Assembly (NCBI GenBank): GCA_028287305.1
Contig: JAQBPX010000034.1
Coordinates: forward strand, 96,381-160,380
Length of the DNA stretch: 64,000 nt
Source: Gemmatimonadota bacterium
Lineage (GTDB): Bacteria; Gemmatimonadota; Gemmatimonadetes; Gemmatimonadales; Gemmatimonadaceae
Direction: 5' to 3'
The position numbers and the translations under genes are program-made. The notes beneath the pieces were generated by a model, which worked only from the letters and a program-made list of their open reading frames with translations, was not told the origin of the DNA and did no database searches. This document shows positions 7,564 through 16,556 of the stretch, one piece after another; position 1 is the stretch's first letter; every line of letters starts with the position of its first letter.

Positions 7564-10062
7564 ATGATTACCCGCGCCGTTCCCGAGCTCCTCGCCCCCG
7601 CCGGCTCCCTCGATGCCGTTCGCGCTGCCGTCGCGAATGGCGCCGACGCCGTGTACCTGGGTGCGGATCGCTGGAACGCACGCGACGAGGGCGCCCAGCT
7701 GACCCTGGACGAAGTCGGTGAGGCCTGCCGGATCGCCCACGCCCGGCAGGCGCGCATCTACCTCACCTTCAACATCCTCTTCAAGCCCTCCGAGCTCGTC
7801 GACGCGCTCATCTTCCTGGGCGAGGCGATCGATCGCGGCATCGACGCCGCCATCGTGCAGGACATCGGCATCGTGCGGCTGATCCAGCGCGTGTATCCCG
7901 GCTTCGAGATCCACGGGTCCACGCAGATGACCGTGCACGACGCCGCGGGCGCCCGCGTCATGCAGCAGATCGGCGTCGAGCGCGTGGTGCTCGCCCGCGA
8001 GAACACCCTCGATGACATCCGCGCGATCAAGTCCGCGGTGCCCGAGCTCGGCCTGGAGACCTTCGTCCACGGCGCGCTCTGCATCTCGTACTCCGGCCAG
8101 TGCTACATGTCCGGCATGATCTCCGATCGCAGCGCGAACCGCGGCTCGTGCGCGCAGTCGTGCCGCAAGGACTACGTGCTCACCGACATGGCCGATGGCG
8201 CCGAGCTCGATCGCGGATACCTGATCTCCGCGCGCGACCTCGGAGCGCACGACCACCTCGACGAGATCGCGCAGGCTGGAGTGGGCTGCCTGAAGGTCGA
8301 GGGGCGCAAGAAGAAGCCCGAGTACGTGGCCACCGTCACGCAGAGCTATCGTGGCTGGCTCGATCGCATGGCGAAGGGTGAACCGGTGGAGGTCACCCCC
8401 GACCAGGTCCAGCCGCTCGTCCAGATCTTCAGCCGCGGCTTCACTGGCGGCATGTACGGCGGTCGGGCCGGCCGCGACTACGTGACTCGTACGCAGCCCG
8501 ACAACCGCGGCATCACGCTGGGGGAAGTGGTCGGCCGCGAATGGTCCGAGCTGTTCGTGGACGTCAGCGAGCCGCTCGCAGTCGGCGACGGGGTGGGCTT
8601 CGAGGAGCCCGGCACGCACGGCGGCCCGAGCAAGGGTTGCACGGTGGAGAAGGTGCGCACGCTCTGGATTCGCGGCAACGAGACGCGCCAGGCCATCACC
8701 ACGCCGCTCAAGGTGCCGGTGGGCTGGAAGGTGGTGCGCAGCTCGCACGCCGCACTCCTCGAGCGCGCGCGACTCTCCTTCGCCGAGTTGCAGCCGGATA
8801 TCCGTGATCGCAAGGTGCGCCTCGACATTCGCGTCTTCGGCGCCGCCGGCACGCCGCTCAAGGCCATCTTCACGGTGGGCGAGGACACGATCGAGGTGCG
8901 GAGCGAGGTCACGCTGGCGCCCGCACAGAAGCGCGCGCTCGACCGCACGCAGCTGCGCGACCAGCTCGGCCGCCTCGGGGACACGCCCTTCGTGCTCGCC
9001 GCCCTCGACGACGCCGCCCTCGCGCCCGACCTGTTCATCCCCGTGAGCGCGCTCAATCGCCTCCGGCAGGAAGCGGTCGAGCAGCTGATGCTGCGGCGCG
9101 ACTGGGCGCGCCAGGCGGTGATGGCCGAGCGTCGGGAGCGCGTCGAGAGCGCGGTGCGCCAGCTCGAGGCGAAGCCCTCCTCGGCAGTCGCGGCCGAGCC
9201 GGGTGCGTTCGCGCTTCGCGCGATCGTCTACGATGTCGAGCATGCGCTCGCGGCCGCCGAAGGAGGAGCCACCGAGATCGTGTTCGACCCCTTCCTGCGC
9301 CATCCGCCGCCGTCGCTCGCGAAGCTCGCGCAGCTGCGCGCGACGCTGCAGGACAAGGGCATCGCCCTCCGCCTGCGCACGCCGACCATCGTGCGCCCCG
9401 AGGAGCGGAAGGACATCCAGAAGTGGCTCGACGCGGGACTGCCGCTGCTCTCCGGGCATCTCGGCCTGGTCGCAGAGCTGGCCGCGGAGAAGCGCGATGT
9501 TATCGCTGATTACGCGGTGAACGTGTTCAACCAGCACACGGCCGCCGAGATGTTCGCGCTCGGCGCGTCGCGCCTCACGCTGTCGGTGGAGCTCACCGCG
9601 GAGGAGATGCTCGAGATCAGCGCCCCCTGGCAGGGCGCCGGATTCGACGTGCTGCTCTATGGCCGCCCCGAGGGGATGACGCTCGAGCATTGCGTGCTCT
9701 CCGCCGCCTTCGATCGCGAGCCGACCACCTGCCGCGACCTCTGCGTGAAGAAGCACGTGAACGTGCAGCTCACCGACCCCATGGGATACAGCTTTCCCGT
9801 GGCCACCGACTCGGCCTGCCGCAACCGGCTGCTGCATTCGCGTCCCATCGAGGGAGCGGAGTTCCTGCCGGCGCTGTGGGAGTCCGGCATCCGCGGCTTC
9901 CAGCTCGTGTTCAACGTGGCCGGCGATCCCGTTGCGAACGTGGTGCGCGCCTATCGCGAGGCCATCGAGGCGGTGGCCGCCGGTCGCCGCCCCGATGCCG
10001 CGGCCGTGCGCGCGGAGATGGGTGGCGTGTTCACGCGCGGTCACTTCGCTCGCGCGGTCTGA
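7564..10062 (+). CDS. U32 family peptidase-like protein (RlhA/YhbU type)
   Basis: An 832-residue U32-family protein. The N-terminal barrel is typical: ELLAPAGSLDAVRAAVANGADAVYLG, then NTLFxP-like FNILFKPSEL, and the Cys-rich block with CISYSGQC and NRGSCAQSCR near residues 180-205, which in this family binds an iron-sulfur cluster. A second region (from about residue 400) resembles the DUF3656/collagenase-like part, and more conserved Cys follow (CRDLCVKKH, SACRNRL). Members with this layout, such as RlhA, act in oxygen-dependent RNA hydroxylation rather than proteolysis. That role is inferred from the family, and the protease label is historic. A TATATT lies nine bases before the ATG. Confidence 0.82.
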   Translation: MITRAVPELLAPAGSLDAVRAAVANGADAVYLGADRWNARDEGAQLTLDEVGEACRIAHARQARIYLTFNILFKPSELVDALIFLGEAIDRGIDAAIVQDIGIVRLIQRVYPGFEIHGSTQMTVHDAAGARVMQQIGVERVVLARENTLDDIRAIKSAVPELGLETFVHGALCISYSGQCYMSGMISDRSANRGSCAQSCRKDYVLTDMADGAELDRGYLISARDLGAHDHLDEIAQAGVGCLKVEGRKKKPEYVATVTQSYRGWLDRMAKGEPVEVTPDQVQPLVQIFSRGFTGGMYGGRAGRDYVTRTQPDNRGITLGEVVGREWSELFVDVSEPLAVGDGVGFEEPGTHGGPSKGCTVEKVRTLWIRGNETRQAITTPLKVPVGWKVVRSSHAALLERARLSFAELQPDIRDRKVRLDIRVFGAAGTPLKAIFTVGEDTIEVRSEVTLAPAQKRALDRTQLRDQLGRLGDTPFVLAALDDAALAPDLFIPVSALNRLRQEAVEQLMLRRDWARQAVMAERRERVESAVRQLEAKPSSAVAAEPGAFALRAIVYDVEHALAAAEGGATEIVFDPFLRHPPPSLAKLAQLRATLQDKGIALRLRTPTIVRPEERKDIQKWLDAGLPLLSGHLGLVAELAAEKRDVIADYAVNVFNQHTAAEMFALGASRLTLSVELTAEEMLEISAPWQGAGFDVLLYGRPEGMTLEHCVLSAAFDREPTTCRDLCVKKHVNVQLTDPMGYSFPVATDSACRNRLLHSRPIEGAEFLPALWESGIRGFQLVFNVAGDPVANVVRAYREAIEAVAAGRRPDAAAVRAEMGGVFTRGHFARAV

Positions 10063-10071
10063 CGACCCGCG

Positions 10072-12171
10072 GTGCGCACGTTTGATGTGGGCGATCGCGC
10101 CGGAAAGCCGGGTATTACGAGCGTGGACTCACCCGTGGAGCGCGCCCGCGAGGCGCTGCAGAAATACTTCGGATTCTCCGACTTCCGGCCCGGCCAGCTC
10201 CAGGCCGTGACGTCGGTGCTGGCGGGCCGCGAGACACTCGTGGTCCTGCCGACGGGCGGCGGCAAGTCGCTCTGCTACCAGATCCCGGCGCTCGTGCTGC
10301 CCGGCCTCACCGTGGTGGTGTCGCCGCTGATCTCCCTCATGAAGGACCAGGTGGATGCGCTCGTCGCGCGCGGCCTGCCTGCCACCTTCGTGAACAGCAC
10401 GCTGTCCAGCAGCGAAGTGAGCAAGCGTCTCGCCGCCGCTGAGCGAGGCGAGGTCAAGATGCTCTACGTAGCGCCCGAGCGATTCGACTTCGGCGGCACG
10501 GCCGAGCGCCTGAAGAACATCGGCGTGTCGCTGCTCGCGGTGGACGAAGCGCACTGCATCTCCGAGTGGGGACACGATTTTCGTCCCAGCTACCTGCGCA
10601 TCGCGCAGGTGCGCGAGCGCCTGGGCAATCCCAACACGGTGGCGCTCACCGCCACGGCCACCGCGCATGTCCGCGAGGACATCCTGCGGCAGCTGCGCAT
10701 GCACGACCCCGAGACGATCATCACGGGGTTCGATCGCCACAACCTGTCCTATCACGTGGTGCCCACCCGCACCGACGAGGACAAGGACGACGCGCTCATC
10801 GAGCTGCTGCGCAATGGCGAGGGGCTCGCGATCGTCTACGCCGCCACCCGCAAGTCCGTGGACCGCATCGCCACGCGGCTCGGCAAGGCGCGCGTGAAGG
10901 CGATGGCCTACCACGCGGGGCTCGACGACGACCATCGCCGCGAGGTGCAGGACGCGTTCATGGGTGGCGACATCCGCGCGATCGTCGCGACGAACGCCTT
11001 CGGCATGGGCATCGACAAGGCCAACGTGAGGCTCGTGATCCATCACGCCATGCCCGGCACGCTGGAGGCGTACTACCAGGAGGCCGGCCGCGCAGGGCGC
11101 GACGGATTGCCCGCCGAGGTCTACCTGCTGCACGCATTCCAGGACCGCTTCACGCACGAGTTCTTCATCCGAGGCGCCTTTCCCGAGCGCGCGGTGGTGG
11201 AGGCGGTGTACGAGCGACTGCAGCGTGATGCGCAGGGGGATGGCAGCGTCGAGGTGGACATCCCGACGCTGGCTACGCGGCTCAAGCTCAAGACCAGCGC
11301 GAAGGAAGTGGAGTCGGCGCTGCGGCTGCTCGAGAAGGCGGGCGCCTTCCGCAACGATGGCGAGACGGGATCGCTGGCGCTCGTGCGGCTGCTGGCCACG
11401 CCGCAGCGCATCTCGCGCGAGCTGGGCGAGGGGAGCGAGATGGAGCTCGGACTGCTCCGCGCCCTCTGGCGCGCCGGCAAGGAAGCCCTCAACGAGGGCG
11501 CCTACATCGACCTCGACGGACTTCCGCCGGGCTTCGGCGGCGCGATGGGCGCCATGCCGATCCTCGAGTCACTGCAGCAGCGCCAGTTTCTCGAGTGGAA
11601 GCGCGCTACGCCCGGATCGCGTCTCGCCAACACGGCTCGGCCCCTGTCGGCATGGCCCATCGACTGGGCGGCGCTCGATCGCCGTCGCAAGGCGGAGCTG
11701 GCGAAGCTCGACACGATGCAGATGTATGCCTACACCAAGCATTGTCGCCGCGAGTTCGTGCTCCGATATTTCGGCGATCCCGCGGCGCGGAAGACGTGCA
11801 CGGGGTGTGACAATTGCCTCGGCATCGTTCGGGAGCGGGCGGAGAAATCGGCCGCCCCGAGATCGCGCATGAAGACCGCCCCGCGTACACGAGCAGGAAG
11901 CGGCGCGCCCGACGCCGACGTCGAGCTGGACGCCGTTGGGTCGGCGCTGCTCGCGCGACTGCGGGCGCTGCGCAGCAGCATCGCGAAGGAGGAGCGCGTG
12001 CCGGCGTACGTCGTGTTTGCCGATCGCACGCTGGCGGAGATTGCCGCCCGCCGCCCGCGCAGCATCAACAGCCTGGGCGACGTGAAGGGGGTTGGACCCG
12101 TGAAGCTGGACAAGTACGGCGAGCGCTTCCTGGAAGTCGTGCGCAACGCTGATGAACCCGAGGCGGCCTGA
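10072..12171 (+). CDS. recQ: ATP-dependent DNA helicase RecQ
   Basis: A 699-residue superfamily 2 helicase. Motif 0 ([10 protein letters not shown]), Walker A ([12 protein letters not shown], near residue 60), DEAH box ([16 protein letters not shown], near 158) and motif VI ([10 protein letters not shown]) are all present. A RecQ-C winged-helix region follows, with the zinc cysteines (CTGCDNC near residue 580), and a C-terminal HRDC domain (about 620-690). This is the full domain set and usual length of bacterial RecQ, which unwinds recombination and fork intermediates. The GTG start at 10072 lies nine bases after the preceding stop; later GTG codons before the RecQ core are possible. Confidence 0.95.
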   Translation: MRTFDVGDRAGKPGITSVDSPVERAREALQKYFGFSDFRPGQLQAVTSVLAGRETLVVLPTGGGKSLCYQIPALVLPGLTVVVSPLISLMKDQVDALVARGLPATFVNSTLSSSEVSKRLAAAERGEVKMLYVAPERFDFGGTAERLKNIGVSLLAVDEAHCISEWGHDFRPSYLRIAQVRERLGNPNTVALTATATAHVREDILRQLRMHDPETIITGFDRHNLSYHVVPTRTDEDKDDALIELLRNGEGLAIVYAATRKSVDRIATRLGKARVKAMAYHAGLDDDHRREVQDAFMGGDIRAIVATNAFGMGIDKANVRLVIHHAMPGTLEAYYQEAGRAGRDGLPAEVYLLHAFQDRFTHEFFIRGAFPERAVVEAVYERLQRDAQGDGSVEVDIPTLATRLKLKTSAKEVESALRLLEKAGAFRNDGETGSLALVRLLATPQRISRELGEGSEMELGLLRALWRAGKEALNEGAYIDLDGLPPGFGGAMGAMPILESLQQRQFLEWKRATPGSRLANTARPLSAWPIDWAALDRRRKAELAKLDTMQMYAYTKHCRREFVLRYFGDPAARKTCTGCDNCLGIVRERAEKSAAPRSRMKTAPRTRAGSGAPDADVELDAVGSALLARLRALRSSIAKEERVPAYVVFADRTLAEIAARRPRSINSLGDVKGVGPVKLDKYGERFLEVVRNADEPEAA

Positions 12172-12199
12172 CCGCCGCCGAGACTGGACGAGACCACCC

Positions 12200-13417
12200 A
12201 TGGACGACGCCCTTTTCTTCTCCGAGCAGCACCACTCCGTCCGCGAGATGGTGCGCGAGTTCGCGCGCGACGAGGTCGCGCCGGTCGCGAAGCAGTTCGA
12301 CGAGAGCGCGAAGTTCCCCTGGGAGAACATCCGCAAGATGGGCGAGCTCGGGCTGCTGGGCGTGCCGTGGCCGGAGGAGCTGGGCGGCGCCGGCCTCGAC
12401 CTGCTCAGCTACATGATCGTGATCCACGAGCTGGCCAAGGTGGATGCGTCGCACGGCCTCACGATCTCGGCGCACACCACGCTCGGCACCTCGCCGATCA
12501 TGAACTTCGGGACGGTCGAGCAGCAGCAGCGCTACGTCCCCTTCCTGGCGAGCGGCCGCGTGATGGGAGGCTTCGGCCTCACTGAGCCGGAGGCCGGGAG
12601 CGATGCCGGCGGCACGAAGACGACCGCCGTGCGAAAGGGTGATCGCTACATCCTGAATGGCACCAAGCGCTTCATCACGCACGGCGGAGTGGGCGAGATC
12701 TTCATCTGCACCGCGGTCACCGACCCGAGCCAGGGCACCAAGGGGATCAGCTCGTTCATCCTCACGAAGCCCACCAACGATCCCGAGGGTGCGAAGGCCG
12801 CGGGCGTGGGGCACGAGCCCTCGCTGCCCGCCATGAAGGGCTTCCGGGCCGGCAAGAAGGAGGACAAGCTCGGCTGGCGCGCCTCCGACACCTGCGAGCT
12901 GATCATGGAGGACGTCGAGGTCCCCGTGGAGAATCGCATTGGCGAGGAGGGGAGGGGCTTCGTGAACTTCATGAAGACCCTCGACGCCGGGCGCATCGGC
13001 ATCGCGGCACTGTCGCTCGGCATCGCCGAGGGGGCGTTCGAGCAGGCGCTCCGCTACGCCAGCGAGCGGAAGCAGTTCGGCAAGGCGATCGCCGAGTTCC
13101 AGGGAATCGCATTCCAGCTGGCGGACATGGCCACGGAGATCGAGGCGGGCAAGCTGATGATGTACCACGCCGCGTGGCTCTCGCAGAACAAGAAGCCCTA
13201 CGGCAAGGAAGCGGCGATGGCCAAGCTCTTCTGTTCCGAGCTCGCGATGCGAGCGACCATCAAGGCGGTGCAGATCCATGGGGGGTATGGCTACACCAAG
13301 GATTATCCCGTGGAGCGGATGATGCGGGATGCGAAGATCTGCGAGATCGGCGAGGGAACGAGCGAGATCCAGCGCCTGGTGATCTCGAGGCAGCTCCTGC
13401 GGGAATTGAAGGACTGA
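12200..13417 (+). CDS. Acyl-CoA dehydrogenase
   Basis: A 405-residue FAD-dependent acyl-CoA dehydrogenase that oxidises acyl-CoA to trans-2-enoyl-CoA and passes electrons to ETF. Visible motifs are the flavin segment [16 protein letters not shown] (near residue 125), the substrate region [16 protein letters not shown], and the C-terminal [21 protein letters not shown] followed by GEGTSEIQ, whose Glu is the catalytic base in short-chain enzymes. The sequence resembles short-chain/butyryl-CoA dehydrogenases. An insertion around residues 195-215 ([10 protein letters not shown]...AMKGF) is characteristic of some members. I prefer the ATG at 12200; an upstream in-frame ATG at 12152 would overlap recQ and add an Arg-rich leader. 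Confidence 0.93.
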   Translation: MDDALFFSEQHHSVREMVREFARDEVAPVAKQFDESAKFPWENIRKMGELGLLGVPWPEELGGAGLDLLSYMIVIHELAKVDASHGLTISAHTTLGTSPIMNFGTVEQQQRYVPFLASGRVMGGFGLTEPEAGSDAGGTKTTAVRKGDRYILNGTKRFITHGGVGEIFICTAVTDPSQGTKGISSFILTKPTNDPEGAKAAGVGHEPSLPAMKGFRAGKKEDKLGWRASDTCELIMEDVEVPVENRIGEEGRGFVNFMKTLDAGRIGIAALSLGIAEGAFEQALRYASERKQFGKAIAEFQGIAFQLADMATEIEAGKLMMYHAAWLSQNKKPYGKEAAMAKLFCSELAMRATIKAVQIHGGYGYTKDYPVERMMRDAKICEIGEGTSEIQRLVISRQLLRELKD

Positions 13418-13719
13418 GCGTCCTAACCCGTTGTCACCATTGCGGAAACAGCGTCGCTCCTTAGGTTTGGATTCAGTGCTTACTCTGTCTTTTCCCGCCT
13501 TTGCCGAGCCGCGCGCTGCGCGGCGGGCCGAAGGCTCTCCGTACGCGGGGGCGGCCGATGCTGCGTTGGCCGCCCTTGTCGTACTCGTCACCCTCGTCGC
13601 GCACGGCCTCATGTGGATGGCCGATCGCACGCTTTCCGTCATGACGCCGGCAGTTCGCCGGCAGGCGGGTGCGTGGACGATCCCGCGGCTCAAGGGGACA
13701 CCCCTGACTGTCCATCACG
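13418..13719. other. 302-base gap: probable long leader of the RNase G/E gene
   Basis: No convincing gene lies here. A frame running across the region and into the RNase gene has a hydrophobic stretch, but it lacks family features and shares bases with rng. A promoter-like element sits at 13440-13467, leaving about 245 transcribed untranslated bases. The leader contains a 7-bp hairpin (13508-13514 with 13518-13524, loop GCT) and a 5-bp hairpin (13693-13697 with 13701-13705) about 15 bases before the ATG. Confidence 0.5.
13440..13467 (+). promoter_or_regulatory. Candidate promoter of the RNase G/E gene
   Basis: TTGCGG (13440-13445), a 16-base spacer and TAGGTT (13462-13467); the -10 continues as TAGGTTTG, matching the TAnnTTTG form known from Bacteroidota. 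Start of transcription would be near 13474, far upstream of the ATG at 13720. Confidence 0.4.
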
Positions 13720-15276
13720 ATGAAACGCGAAATTCTCATCAACGCGAACCCGCGCGAGATGCGGGTCGCGATCCTCGAGGACGACCAGCTCGTTGAGCTG
13801 CTCGTCGACCGCCCGGAAGCCCGGCGCATGGTCGGCGACATCTACTACGGCCGCGTGGAGGCCGTGCTGCCTGGGCTGCAGGCAGCGTTCGTGGACCTCG
13901 GCACCGAGAAGGCCGCCTTCCTCCACGCCTCCGACCTGGTGTTCGGCGAGGACGAGGAAGCCGACGAGGACGACGACGCCGACGAGGAAGGGGAGAAGCA
14001 GACGGACAAGCGCCGTCGCCGCGACGCTGCTGCGCCGCTGATCCAGGACGTGCTCAAGAAGGGCCAGGAGCTCATCGTCCAGGTCTCCAAGGAGCCCATC
14101 TCCACCAAGGGCCCGCGCGTCACCGCGCAGGTGTCACTCGCCGGCCGCTTCCTGGTCTACATGCCCCATGCGTCGCGCGTGGGGGTGAGCCGCAAGATCG
14201 GCGAGCGCGAGGAGCGCCGCCGCCTCAAGGAGCAGGTGCAGGGCTTCCTGCCGAAGGATTCCGGCGGCGTGATCGTGCGCACCGTGGGCGAGGACGTGAC
14301 GCCCGAGACCTTCGAGCGCGAGCTCACCACGCTCATGTCGAACTGGAAGCGCATCAAGCGCAAGACGCACTTCGTGCGCGCGCCCGCGCTCATCCATCGT
14401 GAGACCAACCTCACGCGCGGCCTGATGCGCGACCTGTTCAGCGAGAAGGTCGAGCAGGTGACGATCGACTCCAAGCAGACCTACAACGAGATCGTGGAGT
14501 ACCTGAAGGGGATCGCGCCCGACCTCGCCGATCGCGTGAAGCTCTACGAGGAGCAGGTGCCGCTGTTCGACAAGGCGGGGATCGAGCAGGAGATCCGCGA
14601 CATCTTCAAGCGTCGCTGCGAGCTGCCCTCGGGCGGCTACCTGATCATCGAGCCCACCGAGGCGCTCGTGTCCATCGACGTGAACTCCGGTCGCTTCGTG
14701 GGCAAGAAGGACCCGGAGAAGACGAGCACCAAGACGAACGTGGAAGCGGCGCGTGAGATCGCCCGGCAACTGCGACTGCGCGACGTGGGCGGCATCATCG
14801 TCTGCGACTTCATCGACATGGAGACGAAGGCGAACCGGGATCGCGTGCTGCAGGAGCTCCGCATGCACCTGGGCCGCGACCGTGCCCGGACCAAGGCGTT
14901 CGCCGTCAGCGACCTCGGCCTGATCGAGATGACGCGGCAGCGGGTGCGCCAGAGCCACCTCCAGAGCATGACGGAGGCGTGCCCCACCTGTAACGGCACC
15001 GGGCGCGTGTTCACGGCCGAGACGATCATCCGCCGCATGGAGCGCTCGGTGCGGCGAATGGGCGTCGAGGGGCGGAAGGATCCCCTGATCGTCAAGCTCC
15101 ACCCGGACGTGGCGATGTACGTGCTGGAGGAGGAAAAGGACCTCATGCGGAAGCTGGAGAAGTCGGTCAGCTTCAACCTGGAGCTGCGTGACGACCCCCT
15201 CCTCAAGCCGGACGAGTTCAAGCTGGTGGTCAAGTCGGTGGGCCGGGACGTCACGCAGCAGTACGCGGTGGCGTAG
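13720..15276 (+). CDS. rng: Ribonuclease G/E family endoribonuclease
   Basis: A 518-residue RNase E/G catalytic protein without the long C-terminal scaffold of E. coli RNase E, so of RNase G length. It has the S1 RNA-binding domain (GDIYYGRVEAVLPGLQAAFVDLG), the 5'-sensor/RNase H-like region, the catalytic aspartates in SIDVNSG and CDFIDME, and the zinc-link CPTCNGTG near residue 425. A highly acidic insert (about residues 76-95, EDEEADEDDDADEE) interrupts the S1 domain after FLHASDL. It processes rRNA and mRNA in the cytoplasm. It precedes rplU-rpmA, a gene order shared by many bacteria. The long leader suggests mRNA-level autoregulation, as known for E. coli rne. Confidence 0.93.
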   Translation: MKREILINANPREMRVAILEDDQLVELLVDRPEARRMVGDIYYGRVEAVLPGLQAAFVDLGTEKAAFLHASDLVFGEDEEADEDDDADEEGEKQTDKRRRRDAAAPLIQDVLKKGQELIVQVSKEPISTKGPRVTAQVSLAGRFLVYMPHASRVGVSRKIGEREERRRLKEQVQGFLPKDSGGVIVRTVGEDVTPETFERELTTLMSNWKRIKRKTHFVRAPALIHRETNLTRGLMRDLFSEKVEQVTIDSKQTYNEIVEYLKGIAPDLADRVKLYEEQVPLFDKAGIEQEIRDIFKRRCELPSGGYLIIEPTEALVSIDVNSGRFVGKKDPEKTSTKTNVEAAREIARQLRLRDVGGIIVCDFIDMETKANRDRVLQELRMHLGRDRARTKAFAVSDLGLIEMTRQRVRQSHLQSMTEACPTCNGTGRVFTAETIIRRMERSVRRMGVEGRKDPLIVKLHPDVAMYVLEEEKDLMRKLEKSVSFNLELRDDPLLKPDEFKLVVKSVGRDVTQQYAVA

Positions 15277-15293
15277 CCGGGGCCACCGCCCAG

Positions 15294-15322
15294 TTGACAC
15301 ACTTGCCCACCCGGGCTAAGTT
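15294..15322 (+). promoter_or_regulatory. Promoter of rplU-rpmA
   Basis: TTGACA (15294-15299), a 17-base spacer and TAAGTT (15317-15322). The -35 is a perfect consensus. It gives a leader of about 40 bases before the rplU ATG at 15372. The same -35/-10 pair precedes the HU-type gene and nuoA. Confidence 0.65.
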
Positions 15323-15371
15323 CATAGGCTACAACGTTCTGTCTCCAGAAGAGTCCCGCAAAGTCCCTGTC

Positions 15372-15689
15372 ATGTCCTACGCAATCATTCGCACCGGCGG
15401 CAAGCAGTTCCGTGTCGAGTCCGGTCGCTCGTACAAGATTCCGTCCCTCGTCGGCGATGCCGGCGCTTCGGTCGAGTTCAACGATGTGCTGCTCGGCTCC
15501 GACGGCAGCAACGTCAAGACCGGCGTGCCCTCCCTCTCCGGCGCCAAGGTGACCGGCGAGATCGTCCGCCAGGGTCGCGGCGAGAAGATCATCGTCTTCA
15601 AGATGAAGCGCCGGAAGAACTACGCAAAGAAGCAGGGACATCGGCAGGGCTTCACGGAAGTGAAGATCAACGACATCACCCTCGGCTGA
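15372..15689 (+). CDS. rplU: 50S ribosomal protein L21
   Basis: A 105-residue protein with the full L21 pattern: MSYAIIRTGGKQFRVE at the start, VEFNDVLL, GAKVTGEIVRQGRG, KIIVFKMKRRKNYAKKQGHRQ and a C-terminal TEVKINDI. It binds 23S rRNA in the large subunit. The ATG at 15372 is chosen because L21 begins with this YAII segment; in-frame codons upstream overlap the promoter. It is followed by rpmA after 14 bases, the standard order. Confidence 0.97.
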   Translation: MSYAIIRTGGKQFRVESGRSYKIPSLVGDAGASVEFNDVLLGSDGSNVKTGVPSLSGAKVTGEIVRQGRGEKIIVFKMKRRKNYAKKQGHRQGFTEVKINDITLG

Positions 15690-15703
15690 GCTGAGAGGAT
15701 CCC

Positions 15704-15994
15704 ATGGCTCATAAAAAGGGCGTAGGCTCGTCCCGCAACGGGCGCGATTCCAATCCGAAGTACCGCGGCATCAAGAAGTACGGCGGCGAAGTCGTCCGCG
15801 CCGGGAACATCATCGTCCGCCAGTGCGGCACGGTGTGGCATCCGGGCACGAACGTGGGCCTCGGCACCGACTACACGATCTACGCGCTCATCGACGGCGT
15901 CGTGAAGTTCGAGCACAAGAGCAAGACGAGACAGAAGGTCTCGGTCTATGCGGTCGCGGCCCCGGCCGAGACGGAGACCGCCGCGGTCGCGTAA
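15704..15994 (+). CDS. rpmA: 50S ribosomal protein L27
   Basis: A 96-residue L27 starting [19 protein letters not shown], the lysine/arginine-rich tail that reaches the peptidyl-transferase centre, followed by [17 protein letters not shown] and [14 protein letters not shown]. There is no N-terminal propeptide of the Firmicutes type. The C-terminal tail ([12 protein letters not shown]) is a lineage extension. A strong terminator follows directly, closing the rplU-rpmA unit. Confidence 0.97.
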   Translation: MAHKKGVGSSRNGRDSNPKYRGIKKYGGEVVRAGNIIVRQCGTVWHPGTNVGLGTDYTIYALIDGVVKFEHKSKTRQKVSVYAVAAPAETETAAVA

Positions 15995-16015
15995 GCGAGC
16001 GCTGGCAGGTCACGA

Positions 16016-16049
16016 GGCGCCCCCGCGATTCGTCGCGGGGGCGCCTTTT
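16016..16049 (+). terminator. Rho-independent terminator after rpmA
   Basis: A perfect 13-bp GC-rich stem (16016-16028 with 16033-16045), loop TTCG, followed by TTTT (16046-16049). It ends the rng/rplU/rpmA transcript. Confidence 0.9.
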
Positions 16050-16123
16050 GCATGGCTGGTGCGTAACCAATCTCCGCTCACTCGCGTAGGATTCAGCAGA
16101 CGCCACTCCCACATGGAGCACCG

Positions 16124-16468
16124 ATGGCCCTCTGGAACAAGCTGAAGGAAGAGCTCGATCAGGCCGGTCGCATCGCCCGCGAGGCGATCGACGAGGGGAA
16201 GGTCCGCCTGAACCTGATGCGGGCCCGCAGCGCCGCCGACAAGGCCGCGCAGTCCCTGGGCTATGCCGTCTTTCGCGCGAAGGCTGGCGGTGCTGACCTG
16301 CCGAGCGACGATTACGAACGCTACGCAAGCGAGCTTCGCTCCGCCGATGCGGAAGCGACGCGCTACGAGACGCTGCTCCGCGAAGCGACCGATCGCCGCC
16401 GCGCCGCCACCAATGGCCCGCCGCCCCCCGATGGCGGAGCCAGCCAGGCGACGCCCGGGGAGGGCTGA
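16124..16468 (+). CDS. Hypothetical helical protein
   Basis: A 114-residue hydrophilic protein, MALWNKLKEELDQAGRIARE at the start, rich in Ala, Glu, Arg and Leu with heptad-like spacing, so probably a coiled coil over residues 1-90. The tail (NGPPPPDGGASQATPGEG) looks disordered. GGAG lies five bases before the ATG. There is no signal peptide, and the amphipathic first helix could lie on a membrane, but this is a guess. I recognise no named family. A stem-loop terminator follows 21 bases after the stop. Confidence 0.65.
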   Translation: MALWNKLKEELDQAGRIAREAIDEGKVRLNLMRARSAADKAAQSLGYAVFRAKAGGADLPSDDYERYASELRSADAEATRYETLLREATDRRRAATNGPPPPDGGASQATPGEG

Positions 16469-16489
16469 GGCGAGGTCAGGGAGGACGGA

Positions 16490-16520
16490 AAGGGCCGCCA
16501 GCGAGACGCTGGCGGCCCTT
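16490..16520. terminator. Bidirectional terminator between convergent genes
   Basis: A perfect 14-bp stem (16490-16503 with 16507-16520) with loop AGA. The arms begin AA and end TT and it lies between a plus-strand and a minus-strand gene, so it can serve both. T-runs are short on either side. Confidence 0.75.
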
Positions 16521-16555
16521 CCTGATTTCCTGACTCCTGATTCCTGATTCCTGCC
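16521..16555. repeat. Short tandem microrepeat (CCTGATT unit)
   Basis: Four to five imperfect copies of a 7-base unit, CCTGATT/CCTGACT, between the terminator and the minus-strand gene's stop codon. It may come from replication slippage. No function is evident. Confidence 0.6.
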
Positions 16556-16556
16556 G

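Noticed and set aside
7222..10044. 940-codon open frame antisense to the U32 gene
   Set aside because: Rich in His, Arg, Leu and Ala without motifs; the plus-strand frame has clear family signatures.
13431..13796. Small reading frame with a hydrophobic stretch before and into rng
   Set aside because: It shares 77 bases with rng, has no ribosome site or family match and lies in the probable leader.
16521..16555. Tandem CCTGATT units as a CRISPR or attachment site
   Set aside because: Units of seven bases without spacers and no cas or integrase genes nearby.
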